Assembly (NCBI GenBank): GCA_020091685.1
Contig: CM034606.1
Coordinates: 16,027,695-16,091,694 of the forward strand
Origin: Lutjanus erythropterus
Taxonomy: Eukaryota; Chordata; Actinopteri; Lutjaniformes; Lutjanidae
Length of the DNA stretch: 64,000 nucleotides
Reading direction: 5' to 3'
The notes below the pieces were generated by a model, which was not told the DNA's origin, ran no database searches, and was given only the letters and a program-made list of their open reading frames with translations. Positions 1 through 30,100 of the stretch are shown here, piece after piece (position 1 is the stretch's first letter; each line of letters begins with the position of its first letter). A program made the position numbers and the translations under genes.

Positions 1-17694
<17,694 letters not shown>

Positions 17695-18638
17695 GGTCCA
17701 CACTAATGGCTTCTGTTGTCCACAGATGACCGGAAAACTTGGACGCCTCTCGTCCTCTTCTTCACTGCTGCCGAGGCCGACTCGAGCGCTCCTATTATCT
17801 CCCCTGTCCACCCACACTCCAGACACAATTACAGGACGTGACTGTGAGGGACTTTACGCCATGAGGCTTTTAAACAGAAACCTAACCTTGTGTCCTCCTC
17901 ACACAGAGAAAAGACAAAATTATCAGAGTTGAAATGGTTCGGTGTAAAAAGCAGAGGGTTTAATAGCTTGACCTGAGTCTTGATTTCTGTTTTTTAAGGC
18001 AGAAGATCTTTTCCTCTAATGGTCCTCGGTCAGTCATTTGATGAGAACCGCTTCTCGCAGCCCTCCTGAAGGCAAAATGAGAAAACTAAACAATTATAGA
18101 CAAAGACACTGAGAAAAACCCAGCCTTGCACCAGCCCACTGACACTCACGTGTGTCTAAAGTCCAACATTTCTGGCAGATGACAGCATGTAAGAGAAAAA
18201 AAGAGAGAGAGGATAGAAGTATTCCTCTGCTGTTGTTCCACGTGTTGAGGGGGGGGCAGCCCACCAAAAAAGGGAATGTGTTTATGGAGGGGAAGGGGAG
18301 GGAGTGGGCTCATTAGACCCCTTTTCCTGTTGTGTTTCCAGTTCTGCTCTGCATGCTCCTCTCTGTGCCGAGACCCATTTTCGGAACTCAAGTCACATCA
18401 GATTAGTTTCAGGTGGTCATGTACTTGAATGAGGTGGTTGAAGCTGAAAAAGGGGCAGAATGTTTGTCAAGAATAACTGTTAGCTGCATGGTGGGGATTT
18501 TGTGGTAACTGTTTGGCTTTTTTCCTCCCTCTGTTTCCTACTCTGAGCAGGAAGGGGGCTTGACAATAGAGGAGCTTCAAGTCAAAGGAAGATTGAGAAC
18601 AGATGAACTTTCTTTGCCTGTGCTTTTCTGTAAATTCA

Positions 18639-18671
18639 GACAGGTCAAAAAATGACCTGTCAGTCTGACCT
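18639..18671. promoter_or_regulatory. Nuclear-receptor-like half-site cluster upstream of abcc2
   Basis: AGGTCA (18642-18647) and TGACCT (18653-18658) form an inverted repeat with a 5-nt spacer inside perfect 9-bp arms. A third TGACCT (18666-18671) follows in direct orientation after 7 nt. The cluster is about 950 bp upstream of the abcc2 ATG. Mammalian ABCC2 is induced by PXR, CAR and FXR through AGGTCA-type half-sites (an ER-8 in rat), so this is a plausible response element; spacing classes IR5 and DR7 are not the classic ones. Confidence 0.4.
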
Positions 18672-19028
18672 GGAGCAGTCGGGTGGTACAGTAAACCTCT
18701 GGGTTTTCTTTATGTCCCATGGTAATTTTGGCTTCGCTTTTTTAAAAGGCTACTCCAGAGGTAAATTGCTACCAGACATGAGCCACAGAAATAGAGGATT
18801 CCCACTGGTATGCATGTGTGAGTTTGTCTATGTGAAAAAAAAAAAAAAAGAGAGAGGATCACTTGACGCACAGAAGAATTAACAGCATTATTCAATCTTG
18901 TGAAGGGCTCATTGCATGGGTGAAAATTAGTCTCAATAAAAAATCTCTTTCAAGAACAACATGAGACACACTGTAGGTTTTGGTAAACATTAGAATACCT
19001 TTATTTTACAAGGCTGTGTTATTTAAAA

Positions 19029-19684
19029 CCAGAGGCCGACCAAGATAGAGACCTTTGACTTCACTTTCGGGGTGTTGTTGGTTGGTTGTGTCTCCAACAG
19101 GGTCACTGATGCTCATTATAAAGAAGTGTTGCCATGTAAAATAAAGCAGAATCAGATCAATATATCGGCTATATCAGTCTATAATCAGTGTCGGTGTATG
19201 TATTGTATGATACATGCTGATATGAGCATACTGCAGATTGTTTTTATTTTCATATAGTTTTATATGCAGCATTTTACGTTTGACTTGGATTTATTGAAAA
19301 AGTCCAACAAATCTAACATGTCAAAGAGAAAAAATTGAATAATCTATAATATTACATGACACAAATAACACTTTATAAAAATAAGTGTTTAGCAATTAAA
19401 ATAAATCTCTTTTATGTTATTTGTTTATCATTTAAGACTTAATTTTGTTTAACATCACACCACAGGACACGTTTACAGGACAGTTTATTGAAAATGTTTT
19501 GTGAAAAAGAACTGAAAAAGTTAGTGACCAGATTTCAGACTACATAAATATGTATTTTTTTCATATTTGTCAACTATCCATATATAAAGAATATCAGCCA
19601 ATATAATTATATTTCAGAATATGTTGACTCCCTAATATTGGTATTGTCATCCACCTCAAATATCAAATATTGGTCAGGCCTTAA
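19029..19684. repeat. Interspersed repeat with GGCCGACC / GGTCAGGCC ends
   Basis: Begins agaggccgacca and ends tattggtcaggcctt, with a TATATCGGCTATATCAG-rich interior. I recognise this as a dispersed teleost element probably of DNA-transposon origin. Confidence 0.45.
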
Positions 19685-22600
19685 AGGTATTTCAATTTTG
19701 CACAAAGCCTTCTGTGTACCTTAGATTGTCTTTCATTTTGGACATCTTACTGAGATTGATTTCACCGGTGCAATGAGCCCTTCGCAGAATCAAAAGAGCA
19801 TCTGTACGTGATCACCACAAACACCCAGCAGCACTTCCACTCCACTGTTTTCGCAAATCAACAGCAATGATTTGTTGAAGTTATGAGGTGTGTGTGCCAC
19901 ACAGCCTCGTACATAACGGGAAGGTTAGGCGTAAATACAGCAGCTTCTTTTCAGTGTTATCCATTTTCTAACAAACACCTTTAACAACAAAAAAAGAGCC
20001 GATAAACTGGAGAACATGATTATCCTTGGCACTGTAAATGAGCAAACACTGTACTAAAACTTGCTTAAATTTCAACAGTGTAAAATGACCACTCAGCATG
20101 ACGCAGGCAGGTTTGTTGTCTAGTGAAGTATTTCATTTACAGTGGAGCACCTCTTATTAATGTTAAACAATGTGTGTGAAAAACCTTTGACTGACTGCGA
20201 TGGTCCTAAAACAGATTACTCTGACTGTGTTACGGTTAATCATTACGTGTTTGATAACATCACTTGGTTGTAAACTAGCTGAGTCATGTCTATGCCTATA
20301 GCTCCAAGGACAGGCTTGTGACACGTGAGGACAACAAATATATATTCAATGAGAGCAGTAATATCTGAGTTATAACTGTAGTGCTATGCACAAAGGTGAG
20401 AATGTTTGTCTAATCTAATTAGTCCTATCAGCTCAGTCTGAATACTTGTTACACAGTAGTGAAGTGCAGTTAGAAAATAATCGGGATGCTGCTTAAAATG
20501 TAAATAAAAACTGAATGCAATGATTTTAAATCCCTTTCCAACTTGTATTCAATTGAATACAGTACAAAGACAAGATATTTAATGTTCAAACTCATAAACT
20601 TTGTTTTTTTGTGAATATAAACTCATTCTGAATTTGATGCCTATAACATGTTTCAAGAAGACATGCCACAGGTAAACAGAGTTTGGTATTAAAGGGGCAT
20701 AATAAAAGACGCAGTCGTTCACAAGCAAGCAAAGAAAAAAAAAAAACTGCTGTCGGTAAACACATTTTGTTGCTGCATCTCCACGAGAACATCCAAAGCA
20801 AAAGCCATTTATCAACAACAGTGGAAAGTGGAAGGTGCACCGTGGTTTGACAAGTCCACATTTCAGATTGGTTTCAGAAATCAGGACTGTTGCGTCCTCC
20901 TGGCTAAAGAGGAAGAGGAACATCCAGATTGTTATCAGTGCTAACTTTAAAATCTAGCTATCTGTGATGGTATCGGGGTGTGTTCATGCCCATCACATGG
21001 CTAACATGGCTAACTGTCACATCTGTGAAGGTGCCATTGATGCAGACAGGTACATACAGGTTTTGGAGCAACATATGAAGTCGGGTTCATAGCTGAACTT
21101 CAGCTGAAGCTGGGAAAAGTTATGTTGAGGGTGAATGCAAATGCAAAAAACAATTTCAAGAGGGAGAGGGCAATGTGGCATTTTATAAAATGGCAAAACA
21201 AATAATTTTCAGTCAGTGATATTCAGTCTATAACTGAGACTAGTTAACCTGCAAAGATTTCTATGATATTTGATTAAAACTGTTTTCTGTACAGCCTGAG
21301 CTTTGCTTAAATAGGTGATAACAGGTCATGTGCCTACTCTCATACAATATATAGGGCCTCTACATTCATCACTCTTTACTGCTATAACAAATGAAGTGTC
21401 TGCACATTGGGCAAACTTAAACATTTAACATCTAAATCATCTGTATCGGATTGTTTCTGCTCTCTGACCAGACCCCAGCAGTGAACACATGACTTAGAGA
21501 CACCAAATTTTACAGGCTACGTTAAGTCAAACAAGTTCGTTTTGAAGTGAATATTTATGTGTTTCTTCTGAGCATGAAACTAGTTTTCAATATGACATGA
21601 CTAAGACAAATACTGTCAGGAATTGTTGATAATGAACTGCAATTTTGTCATACATTTGTAGTGTAGGCCTGGAAGACAGAGAACATAACACAATAATGAA
21701 TGACTAAGTCAATTCAAGTGACTGGATAATTTTGCTCAGTTAAACCTTCAGTCATCATCAGTCCATGTTTCAGTCCTGCGGAGGTTTTGCAGGCACATCC
21801 TGAAATAGACCCCAGGAGGTGTTCAAGTCCCTGCCCTTGTGGAGTCTGACTACATAATTGCACATTTCTGCTGACCACTTTTTTCCTATTTCATTTTCTT
21901 CTCTAGGCTCAACAACTGCAGCTGTCAGACGGGCTGTATTGACATGTTTTAATTCACAACACTGACAAACATTGCCGAGGATTAGTCCAAACGCTATCGT
22001 TACCTGGCTGTCATCAGTGAAAACAGTTCAGGAAGACGTGAATCATGCTGCTTTGCAGGGTCCTCTATTTGCGTGCATTAGCTCTGGTGGCGGTGTCAGG
22101 GCAAGTCGAAGAGGGAGGGAGAGAGCGAGCATCAAGCACACTTTAAAAGAGAATTGATGCCATAGGAAAAATTTTAAAACTAAAATATAAAACCAATGGC
22201 AGGTGCTTGAGCACCACAGGTAGACCCCTACCTGTGCACATGCCTGTTGATCCTCCTCAAAAATGGAACTTAATTTGATGATCAGTTTAGGGTTAAGAAA
22301 CGATTATCCTTCATTAGTCCCACAATGGGGAAATTTGCTAAATTTAGCCAAGCAAAGTTATCCAGTTACTCCAATAAACCTACTTCTTTGAAAATGCCCA
22401 CGTCAGTTATTTCATACTGTTGTCCTCTGTCTTTCAGGTCTTCACTGTGAATGAATTACAGCATTGCATAGAATTTGTCCTGGTCACGTTAGGTTGAAAA
22501 CTGGGTTTCTGGGTTTTTCTTAGTCATCCAGACGACTTAGTAAACCTACTTTTTGAGACAACCCCAGGGTAAAACTTTTTTTTTCGCCCGTTCTCTAATC

Positions 22601-22989
22601 ATAATCACAAGAGCCAAAACAATTTAGATCAGACTTAGAAAATGGATCACCTGCTTTTTTACCGACATGGCTTCCGTAGTATTTCTTAAATGAAATGGCT
22701 TTAATTATATCAGAGATTTTATAATGATAAAAATAAAAGAAAGTGCACTTATTTGCTGAATTTTTTAATTAAATTCTGAACAAACTGAATCAAGTCACAA
22801 TGTTTATGTCCTTGTAAAAAAATAGTACAGGAGGTCACAGGTTTACTTTATCATCTGCTGTAAATTGGGAGTGTTGTAAATAAATATAGGTCAACTGTCT
22901 GGCAACTGGAAAAAAAACACTATTCTGAAAACTGCAGCAGCAGTTTTCCATTTTTAATTTGGCAATCTATTTAGCGTTTTATCACATTA

Positions 22990-22995
22990 TTTATT
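22990..22995 (-). terminator. cutc: Candidate cutc polyadenylation signal AATAAA
   Basis: First canonical AATAAA on the minus strand after the cutc stop, giving a 3' UTR of about 300 nt. Motif evidence only. Confidence 0.35.
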
Positions 22996-23294
22996 ACTGA
23001 GGCCACATACACGTGTACAATAGTAAATGGAAATTATTCATCACTCTCCACTGTGACATTCTTTGAAAAACTGCATATCCCAGAAGGCTGCAGAGCTGTC
23101 CCTGAGCTCTAACTTTACAAGGACTGTTTGATCAGTGATTAAACACAAAAGAGCAAAACAGAAATCTGTGGCAATTCTAAAACGTCAACTTATTCTGGGC
23201 TTTAGTGAAAATAAATGCAGACATATCAGCACAATTACTCATGATCACTTTGAGGTATCTGTTTTGTTGTCTGTCATGATTGTCCAGTACCCAT

Positions 23295-26200
23295 TCACAA
23301 GGTATTTCTGGCTATTGCATTGAGAGTGCGGACTTTGCTCACATCTGCCACCTTCAGGCCGTACTCAGGTGCTGAGAAAGAAGCTCCCATCGTCACACAA
23401 GAGTTCCTGCACATGGAAATGTTATTCCTTAAACATTCCTTATAGTTGCAACAACTCTTGTAATGTATGCACACATGTGAAAAATGAATAAGTTGAGACC
23501 AGATTTAAACATACCTGAACTTCATGGCAGAATCCTTACTGGAGCGGGCTGAGCAGTGAAACTCTTGAGCCCCCGATCCCTCTAAAATTCTCTGCAGGTT
23601 CCTCTCTGTGATGCCCCCTCCTGTATTTCAAATTAATTTAAAAAAAATCATGAAAATACAACACAGAGAAATAAACTGCATACAAAACATAAGCAAAAGT
23701 ACTAACCTGGCATGATGGCAATTCTCCCTTTGGCCTGTTGAGTGGAAGAACAGGTGGAGATAAAAGATAAATAGCTGTGCTGTTTATAGATGCTTGCATG
23801 CAAACATGTATGCATATTAAGGCTGGGCAATATAATGATATTATATTGACACCGTGATATAATGTCTTGGATTTGTATATTGTGATATGGCACAACTGTT
23901 GTCTATTCTTGGTTTTAAAGGCTGCATTACAGTAAAGTTAATTTTTAATTTATACATACTTGATCAATGAGTCGTTTAATGAGAGGGAGTCCCTCCAAAG
24001 CAGACGTGTCACAGCCACTTGTCAACACACGCTGGAACCCCAGTGATACCAGAGTCTCCAGAGCAACGGTTGGGTCATGAACCATGTCAAAAGCTGCCAT
24101 AGGATTGATATCAGTTTAATGACGTGAGTTCAGTCTCAGTAATATATATTATTAGGTCTTCCTGCACCTTTCAGGGCACCACATGCAGAAGCACTAATAA
24201 AGGCACTTTTTCATAATTGAAACCCTGAAACTCTCTCTTTTTTTCTGCAAAGCACTTTAAAAGGGTCAAGTCTACATGTGATGTGAAAAAGAAAATGTTA
24301 CCTCGGTGGAAGGTGACAGGCAAAGGCCGAGCAGCAGCTAGTGAGGAAAAAAGAGGCAATCAGACAAAAACACAGAAATATACAGAACCTCTAAAACAAA
24401 AAAATATATATAAAAACATAAAAGAGTCACACATTCTGAACATTTTTCCTCTTGTGCATATTTAGGTCTGCATACAGTGAGAAACACACTTTTAAGATTT
24501 CAAGACTATATAACTGGACTGATTTCTCACCACAAACACTGCGCACCAAGACTCCAAGGACAGACTTTAGGATACTTCAACATAAATTAAAGGTCCTGTG
24601 TAAAAGATTTACAGGGATTCACTGGCAGCATATGGCAGAAATGGAATATAATATTAATAAGTATTTCATCATTATTGTATAATCACCTGAGAATAAGAAT
24701 CATTACTTTAGAACACCAAGGTAAGGAGCCAAAAAAAGTTTGTGCCGCTCACCCCACAATTATTATCAATCCTTAATAATAATTGTGGAACTGATAAAAA
24801 ATAAAAATTAAAAGTGATTCAAGTTGAATTTTAGAGAAATAAAGCTCGGCAGGATAGCATCAGAAAGCTCTTTCTCCCCTGGTCATCCACTGCCCCAGGC
24901 GGGGTCCTGCCCCCCAGTTTGGGAACCACGGCCTTAGAATGAGCTGTTTATACCTGCAGAGGGCGTGGACCTTCTCACATGGGGCATCCACATAATTAAG
25001 TTTGGACCCATGCCTTCAAAAGATATCAGGTCTTATAATATCTTGGCTTTGTTTGTTATGATGTGATTCACAGCGTGTGTGAAAATATTAGCAGAGTCGG
25101 CAAAAAGACTGGCTTTATCATTATATGATTTAATAGCAGGTGCAATTTAATTTGATACTGCAGACAAGTATGGGCTTCTGAAGATGCCCCTAAGGAGGGA
25201 TATTAAAGGGGATTAGCTTTAAGAAAATGTTGTAGCAAAATCTGAAAAAGGTCACACAGAACTATTAAAGAATTAAAACAGTGAGAAGACTGATATCTGG
25301 AATAAATCAAAGAGGACTATTACACAGAACACGCTGTATATTATAAACAAATTAGAAAGGAGGGAAAGGTCCTTGTGTACCTTTGCCATGGTAATTACAG
25401 CAGGCAGATATAATAAAAGTACACACCTTCTTCCCAGCCAACAGTTTGACCTGTCATAGAAGGAAAAACACCTGTGCTCCTAACATGAATGCCTAAATTC
25501 AATTTAAGTATTTTATAGGGTAACAATATATCAAGTATTGCAACATTTCAATGGAAAAATGTCTCAATACTGTACCAGACAATGATGATATTAACCTTGA
25601 TATTACATGCTTAATTATTTTATTTTAGTGATTGTATTAATTTTATTATATAAAAGGTCTCCTAGTGTCTGCTGTGTTAATTCTATATCACAATTATTAA
25701 TAATTAATAAATTATAGTTCACACAGAGGCCTTCAAAATATGGAACTGAACATCATGAACTGTTAGTGAGCATCTTGGTTATGTTTGTGTAAGCCTGAAC
25801 ACATACGATCTAATATACAGGTTGATATTACCCAGTAACTCCATACAGAGCTCTGCGTCCACCCGTCCATCCTCTGTCAGGGCTCCCAGCACTAGTCCAT
25901 CAGCCCCGTGGCTCTTCATCAGCTCTATGTCCTTCCTCATCACCTCCACTTCCTGGTCGGAGTACAAGAAGTCCCCGCCACGAGGCCGAATGATCACATA
26001 GACTGGAATTTTGACATACTGCTTCACCACCTGCAGCAGACCTGTGGCAAAGCACATAACGGTGGCATGTGTGATTCTATTTGCAAGTCTGGTCTCAGCA
26101 GATAGAGTCTAGAGCTTCGGGCTGTACATGAATACGTGCTCACCTAGACTGGGAGTGAGTCCTCCCTCCAGAAGACTAGAACACAGTTCAAGTCGACCTG

Positions 26201-26535
26201 CACCTGTCAAGAGAGACAAACGCTCAGGCTGCACAGCCTATGGAGTGCACCTTTATGGTCTGTGACCTTTGAGAAATGAAATAACACTACATGTCTATTT
26301 TATACTCAGCACTGGTCGCAGAAAAGATCTGTTTGAGGCAGCTCTATGATTGGCTGCAACCTTTGACCCTTACTCTCAAGTTGAACTCACTGTATTAACT
26401 CTTAAGCAAGCAGGTCACAGTGGATTTAATAGAAGAAGCACAACAATGTCCAACATTTTACCAACCTCCTCGTTCAGCATTGACAGCAGACTCCACGGAT
26501 TCCACACACACCTCCATTAAAAAGCCATCTGCCAT
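23295..26535 (-). CDS. cutc: cutc, copper homeostasis protein CutC homolog (TIM-barrel), complete, 251 aa
   Basis: Member of the CutC family of TIM-barrel proteins linked to copper handling; the human protein binds Cu(I). Eight coding exons: 26466-26535, 26144-26203, 25832-26041, 24302-24337, 23960-24093, 23707-23734, 23515-23620, 23295-23406; 756 nt including TGA. The product starts MADGFLMEVCVESVESAVNA and ends RTLNAIARNTL. Diagnostic stretches: IRPRGGDFLYSDQEVEVM, GADGLVLGALTEDG, RPLPVTFHRAFDMVHDP, VLTSGCDTSALEGLPLIKRL and EFHCSARSS. Cys10 and Cys31 match human Cys31 and Cys52, reported as copper ligands. The human N-terminal extension of about 20 residues is absent. Exons 4 (36 nt) and 6 (28 nt) are very short. 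It faces cox15 head to head. A GACA tetranucleotide repeat (26539-26572) lies just upstream of the start. An AATAAA on this strand at 22990-22995 may end the transcript. Confidence 0.97.
23818..23940. repeat. Repeat fragment in cutc intron 5
   Basis: Contains aaggctgggcaatataatga and gtgatatggcac, then ggttttaaaggctgcattac, a dispersed teleost sequence. Confidence 0.4.
24589..24985. mobile_element. Interspersed repeat split by an insertion, cutc intron 3
   Basis: The segment from aaaggtcctgtgtaaaagat (24589) to cctgagaataagaatcatt (about 24710) and the segment from ccttagaatgagctgttta (about 24933) onward are adjacent in the common form of this repeat as I know it. About 220 bp lies between them, so a second insertion is likely. 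Confidence 0.4.
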
Positions 26536-26538
26536 ACT

Positions 26539-26572
26539 GACAGACAGACAGAGAGACAGACAGACAGACAGG
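26539..26572. repeat. (GACA)n microsatellite in the cutc 5' leader
   Basis: Tetranucleotide run with a few interruptions ending 4 nt upstream of the cutc ATG; it would be (CTGT)n in the transcript. Confidence 0.8.
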
Positions 26573-27059
26573 AAGAGAGAGAAATTCAATGTGAATTTGT
26601 TAGTTAACACGTTCACAATCATTTAGCTAGCTAAACGTTTTAACTTCCACAACAACTACCTGTCAAATCCACTTCCTATCGATTCATGGGACCTTATCAG
26701 TCGATTGGAAGCGATATGAAGTCAGTACATGTTGTTTGGGTGACTACTGCAGCCACTACAGTAAATCAGTGATATCCGGGTAGTTGAATTTCAAACACGG
26801 GGTTTGGCGAGTGGACGGTGCTAAACTGGTTATACAATATTATCGGGCCAAAGGGAGGAAGGTGTCCGCCCATGTGGGATACGCTGACAGACAAAACATG
26901 CACCCACCAGCTGGCTACCCCGTCTCTTTATGATAAAATTAAAATATAAAATAATAAATAATATATAACTGTGATATTTGTTATTTTGTTACTTATTATG
27001 TATCGTGTTTCACGTCTAACAAAAGAAAAAAATATCTAGATTTGTTCGTCGATTTCTTG

Positions 27060-27067
27060 TGACGTCA
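27060..27067. promoter_or_regulatory. CRE palindrome TGACGTCA
   Basis: Exact 8-bp cAMP response element (CREB/ATF consensus) 113 bp upstream of the cox15 ATG. It is palindromic, so it could act on both cutc and cox15. Function is inferred from the consensus only. Confidence 0.5.
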
Positions 27068-27179
27068 GGGGTCAAAGTTGAACTGTTGGTTAGGAAACAT
27101 GGTTGTGTAAGAACCGGTTACAGCGTTTACCTGAGCTGCATCTTGTACAACAGCACTGTCAGTCCAGGTCGGCACAAAG

Positions 27180-30100
27180 ATGTTACTTTCGTCAATAAGG
27201 ACAACCATTTTTTGCGGCTGCAGAAATGCTGGCAAGGGATTTCAATACAGCAATGTAAGTTTAAAGCTAGCTAGCTGCTAGCATTAGCTAACCAGCTAAA
27301 GCATGAAAAAGGTCAGACGCTGCTCTGCAAATAATATAGCGTTAATTGTGACACAATATGTCAGACATCCACCAGCCAGCTCACTTTTGTTTCACTTAAG
27401 TGATGTTTTCAATGTTTATTTATCTTACGTTAGTTATGAGAGTTAGCGTCGCTACCTGCCTGTGTACTCAGCAGCAGTCACGTCCGCATGTAACTGAAAT
27501 TACCTCACTGACCTACCATCATCCCGATGTTGCTTTTACTGTCAAATCAACGCTAGTGCTGGAGAGTAACCTGTATTCAGATCCCACTCAGTAGAAGTAC
27601 TAATAGCTCACTATGAAAACACGCCACTACAAGTAAAAGTCCTTCATTGAAAATCTTAAGTAAAAAGATGTAAGCAGGTATTATCAATAAAATGTACTTA
27701 AGATATCAAAAGTATTGATTGTGTTGTTAAATGGTTCCTGTTAGTATTTTAATACTGTATATTAAAGCTGCAACTAACAATTATTTTTATCATCGATTAA
27801 TCTGTCGACTGCTTTCTCGATTAATTGATGAATTGTTTGGTCTATAAAATGTCTGAAAATGGTGAGTGTTTCCCAAATCCCAAGATGACGTCCTCAGATA
27901 TCTTGTTTTGCCTACAGTCCAAAGATGTTCTGCTCACAGTCATAAAGAAACCAGAAAATATTCAGTTAAGAAGCTGGAATCAGACCAATTGACTGATTAT
28001 CAAAGTAGTTGGCAATTAACTTAATAGTTGACAACTAATCAATTAATTGTTTCAGCTTTATTATATATGATTTTTGATTAATATTGATGCTGTATTAATT
28101 TAATTGCTGTTATTAGTTGGAGATACATGGGTTTCACTGCAGAGGAAAAGTATGAAAAATTGTAATTTTAACAGTAAGTAGTAACTAAAGCTGTCAGACA
28201 GCTTTTTGTTGGGGAGGGGGGCATGGTCATGTGTCATGAAACTGAAACCTATTGTCACAAACCATGGGTTAGAATTAAGATGTCTCTAATGAAGTTAATA
28301 ATATATTTTTGTTGTTGAGGTTAATGTGACAATATTTGGGGATATAGATAAAGATAGATAAGTTGTGTTGTCTAGTATCATTTCAAGTCTTTTCTCTTCT
28401 TTTATTTACAGCGGAGTCCACAGCTACGACAGTGGCTTGTGAAGAGAGGTCAGAGCACCATCACAGCAGAGGCGGGGGCTTCCCCCTCCCCGGCAGCAGT
28501 TACTGTTCCCAATGCGGCCACAAATCGCATAGTAGGTCGCTGGTTACTCGGCTGCAGCGGGCTGGTGGTTGGGGCTGTTGTATTGGGTGGTGTCACAAGG
28601 TAAATATTCCATTAAATGATAGTCCTATTTGTATTGAAGTGGTGTTGATAGGTACTCATTGTGTATGTGGTACCTACTGTATATGTGCATTTGTTTCAAT
28701 CAGGTTGACAGAATCTGGGCTTTCCATGGTTGACTGGCATCTGGTGAGGGAGATGAAGCCGCCTCAGTCACAAGCTGAGTGGGAGGCTGAGTTTTCCAAG
28801 TACCAGCAGTTTCCTGAATTCAAAATGTATGTCCCCACCTTTTCAGCTTGCCTTATTAAAACACACACTTGCTCAGTTAAAATCTTATAGGTATTCCATC
28901 ACATATAATCAACTTTAAATTTGATTGAAATCTCTTTATATTCACTGACTAATGCTTGACAACAAGTAAGTTTAAATCCATAATGTTTTTAAACGTTCTC
29001 CTAAAAATGTTTTCACATCAGCAGCTATTCCAAACACTAACTGGCCCAAATTTTCTAGTTAATGACAAGCACAGCTTTCAGTAAAATGTAACTGAATATA
29101 CTTAATTGTTATGTAAGAAACACAACGATGAGTTCAGTCTCAAATTCAAAGATTAATTATCTGTTGTTATTACGTATTTTCCAGAATGAACCATGACATG
29201 ACTCTGCCTGAGTTTAAGTTTATCTTCTACATGGAGTGGGGCCATCGTATGTGGGGTAGGCTGGTTGGACTTGCATACATTCTCCCCACTGTTTACTTCT
29301 GGAGGAAAGGATACTTCACTCGCTCCATGAAGGGAAAAGTGCTGGGGCTTTGTGGATTTGTCTTCTTCCAGGTAAGACTTGGCACAGCAGTGATGATGGG
29401 AGAGGATCGCTATTAGTGTCAAGTTGTATGGACTTCAAATTAATGTAAAAAAAATTAATAACTGTTCATTGTATGTGTCCTGTCAGGGTCTTCTGGGGTG
29501 GTACATGGTAAAAAGCGGCCTGGAGGAGAAGCCTGAGTCTCACGACATCCCACGGGTCAGCCAGTATCGTCTGAGTGCTCACCTTGGTTCTGCCTTGTTG
29601 CTCTACTGCGCCAGCCTCTGGACAGGGCTCACTCTGCTGCTGCCTACACACAAGGTACATTGTACAGCTTCTGTCTTTATCTAAAGTAATACCGTTTTAA
29701 CCTTGATCTGAGTGAGCAAATGCATCATAGTCTGCAGGTGTTTGTTTTTTAATTCCTGATGGCATCTCTCTCACAGCTGGTAGAAACCAAACGTCTCCTG
29801 CAGCTTAGGAGGTTTGCCAAGGGTACTGGTGGCCTCGTCTTCCTCACTGCTCTCTCAGGTACTGTTTATTTTGTGAATGAAACATCACACACATAAATAT
29901 GTGAATGCCATAATAATAATAACTTTATTTATATAGAACTTTAAAATTAGTTTACAAAGTGCTAAAGCAAAGCCAGTGCAGGTTACCCAGGGGGCAATAA
30001 ACAACAGAAAGCCAAACAAAAGCAAGACAAAGTTAAGCTAAAATTGAGGTAAAATTAAAACACAGCAAATCTAATGTTAATGCTAAGAGAAATAAGAATG

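Larger units (their letters stand above)
17695..23294. other. abcc2-cutc intergenic region
   Basis: No conserved coding frame was found. Contents: presumptive abcc2 promoter and 5' UTR next to 17694; a half-site cluster at 18639-18671; a repeat at 19029-19684; and otherwise unremarkable AT-rich DNA. Open frames here (for example at 20579-20923 on the minus strand) have low-complexity composition and no family match that I recognise. Confidence 0.6.
26536..27179. promoter_or_regulatory. Bidirectional cutc/cox15 promoter region (644 bp)
   Basis: The two start codons diverge and are 644 bp apart, so one promoter probably serves both genes, as in the human head-to-head CUTC/COX15 pair. Visible elements are a perfect cAMP-response-element palindrome TGACGTCA at 27060-27067, an ETS/GABP-like ACTTCCT at 26671-26677 and a three-codon upstream ORF (ATG GTT GTG TAA, 27099-27110) ahead of the cox15 ATG. 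No clear TATA box was found. ETS and CRE sites are common in promoters of respiratory-chain genes; their use here is inferred. Confidence 0.6.

Noticed and set aside
26539-26572. CRISPR-like or regulatory tandem repeat
   Set aside because: Simple GACA microsatellite in a vertebrate gene leader.
27059-27274. 71-codon plus-strand frame as the cox15 N terminus
   Set aside because: It opens at GTG and is out of phase with exon 2; the ATG at 27180 fits instead.
28363-28890. 175-codon plus-strand frame over cox15 exons 2-3
   Set aside because: It overlaps exon 2 in the wrong frame and reads through intron 2; the true frame gives the Cox15 sequence.
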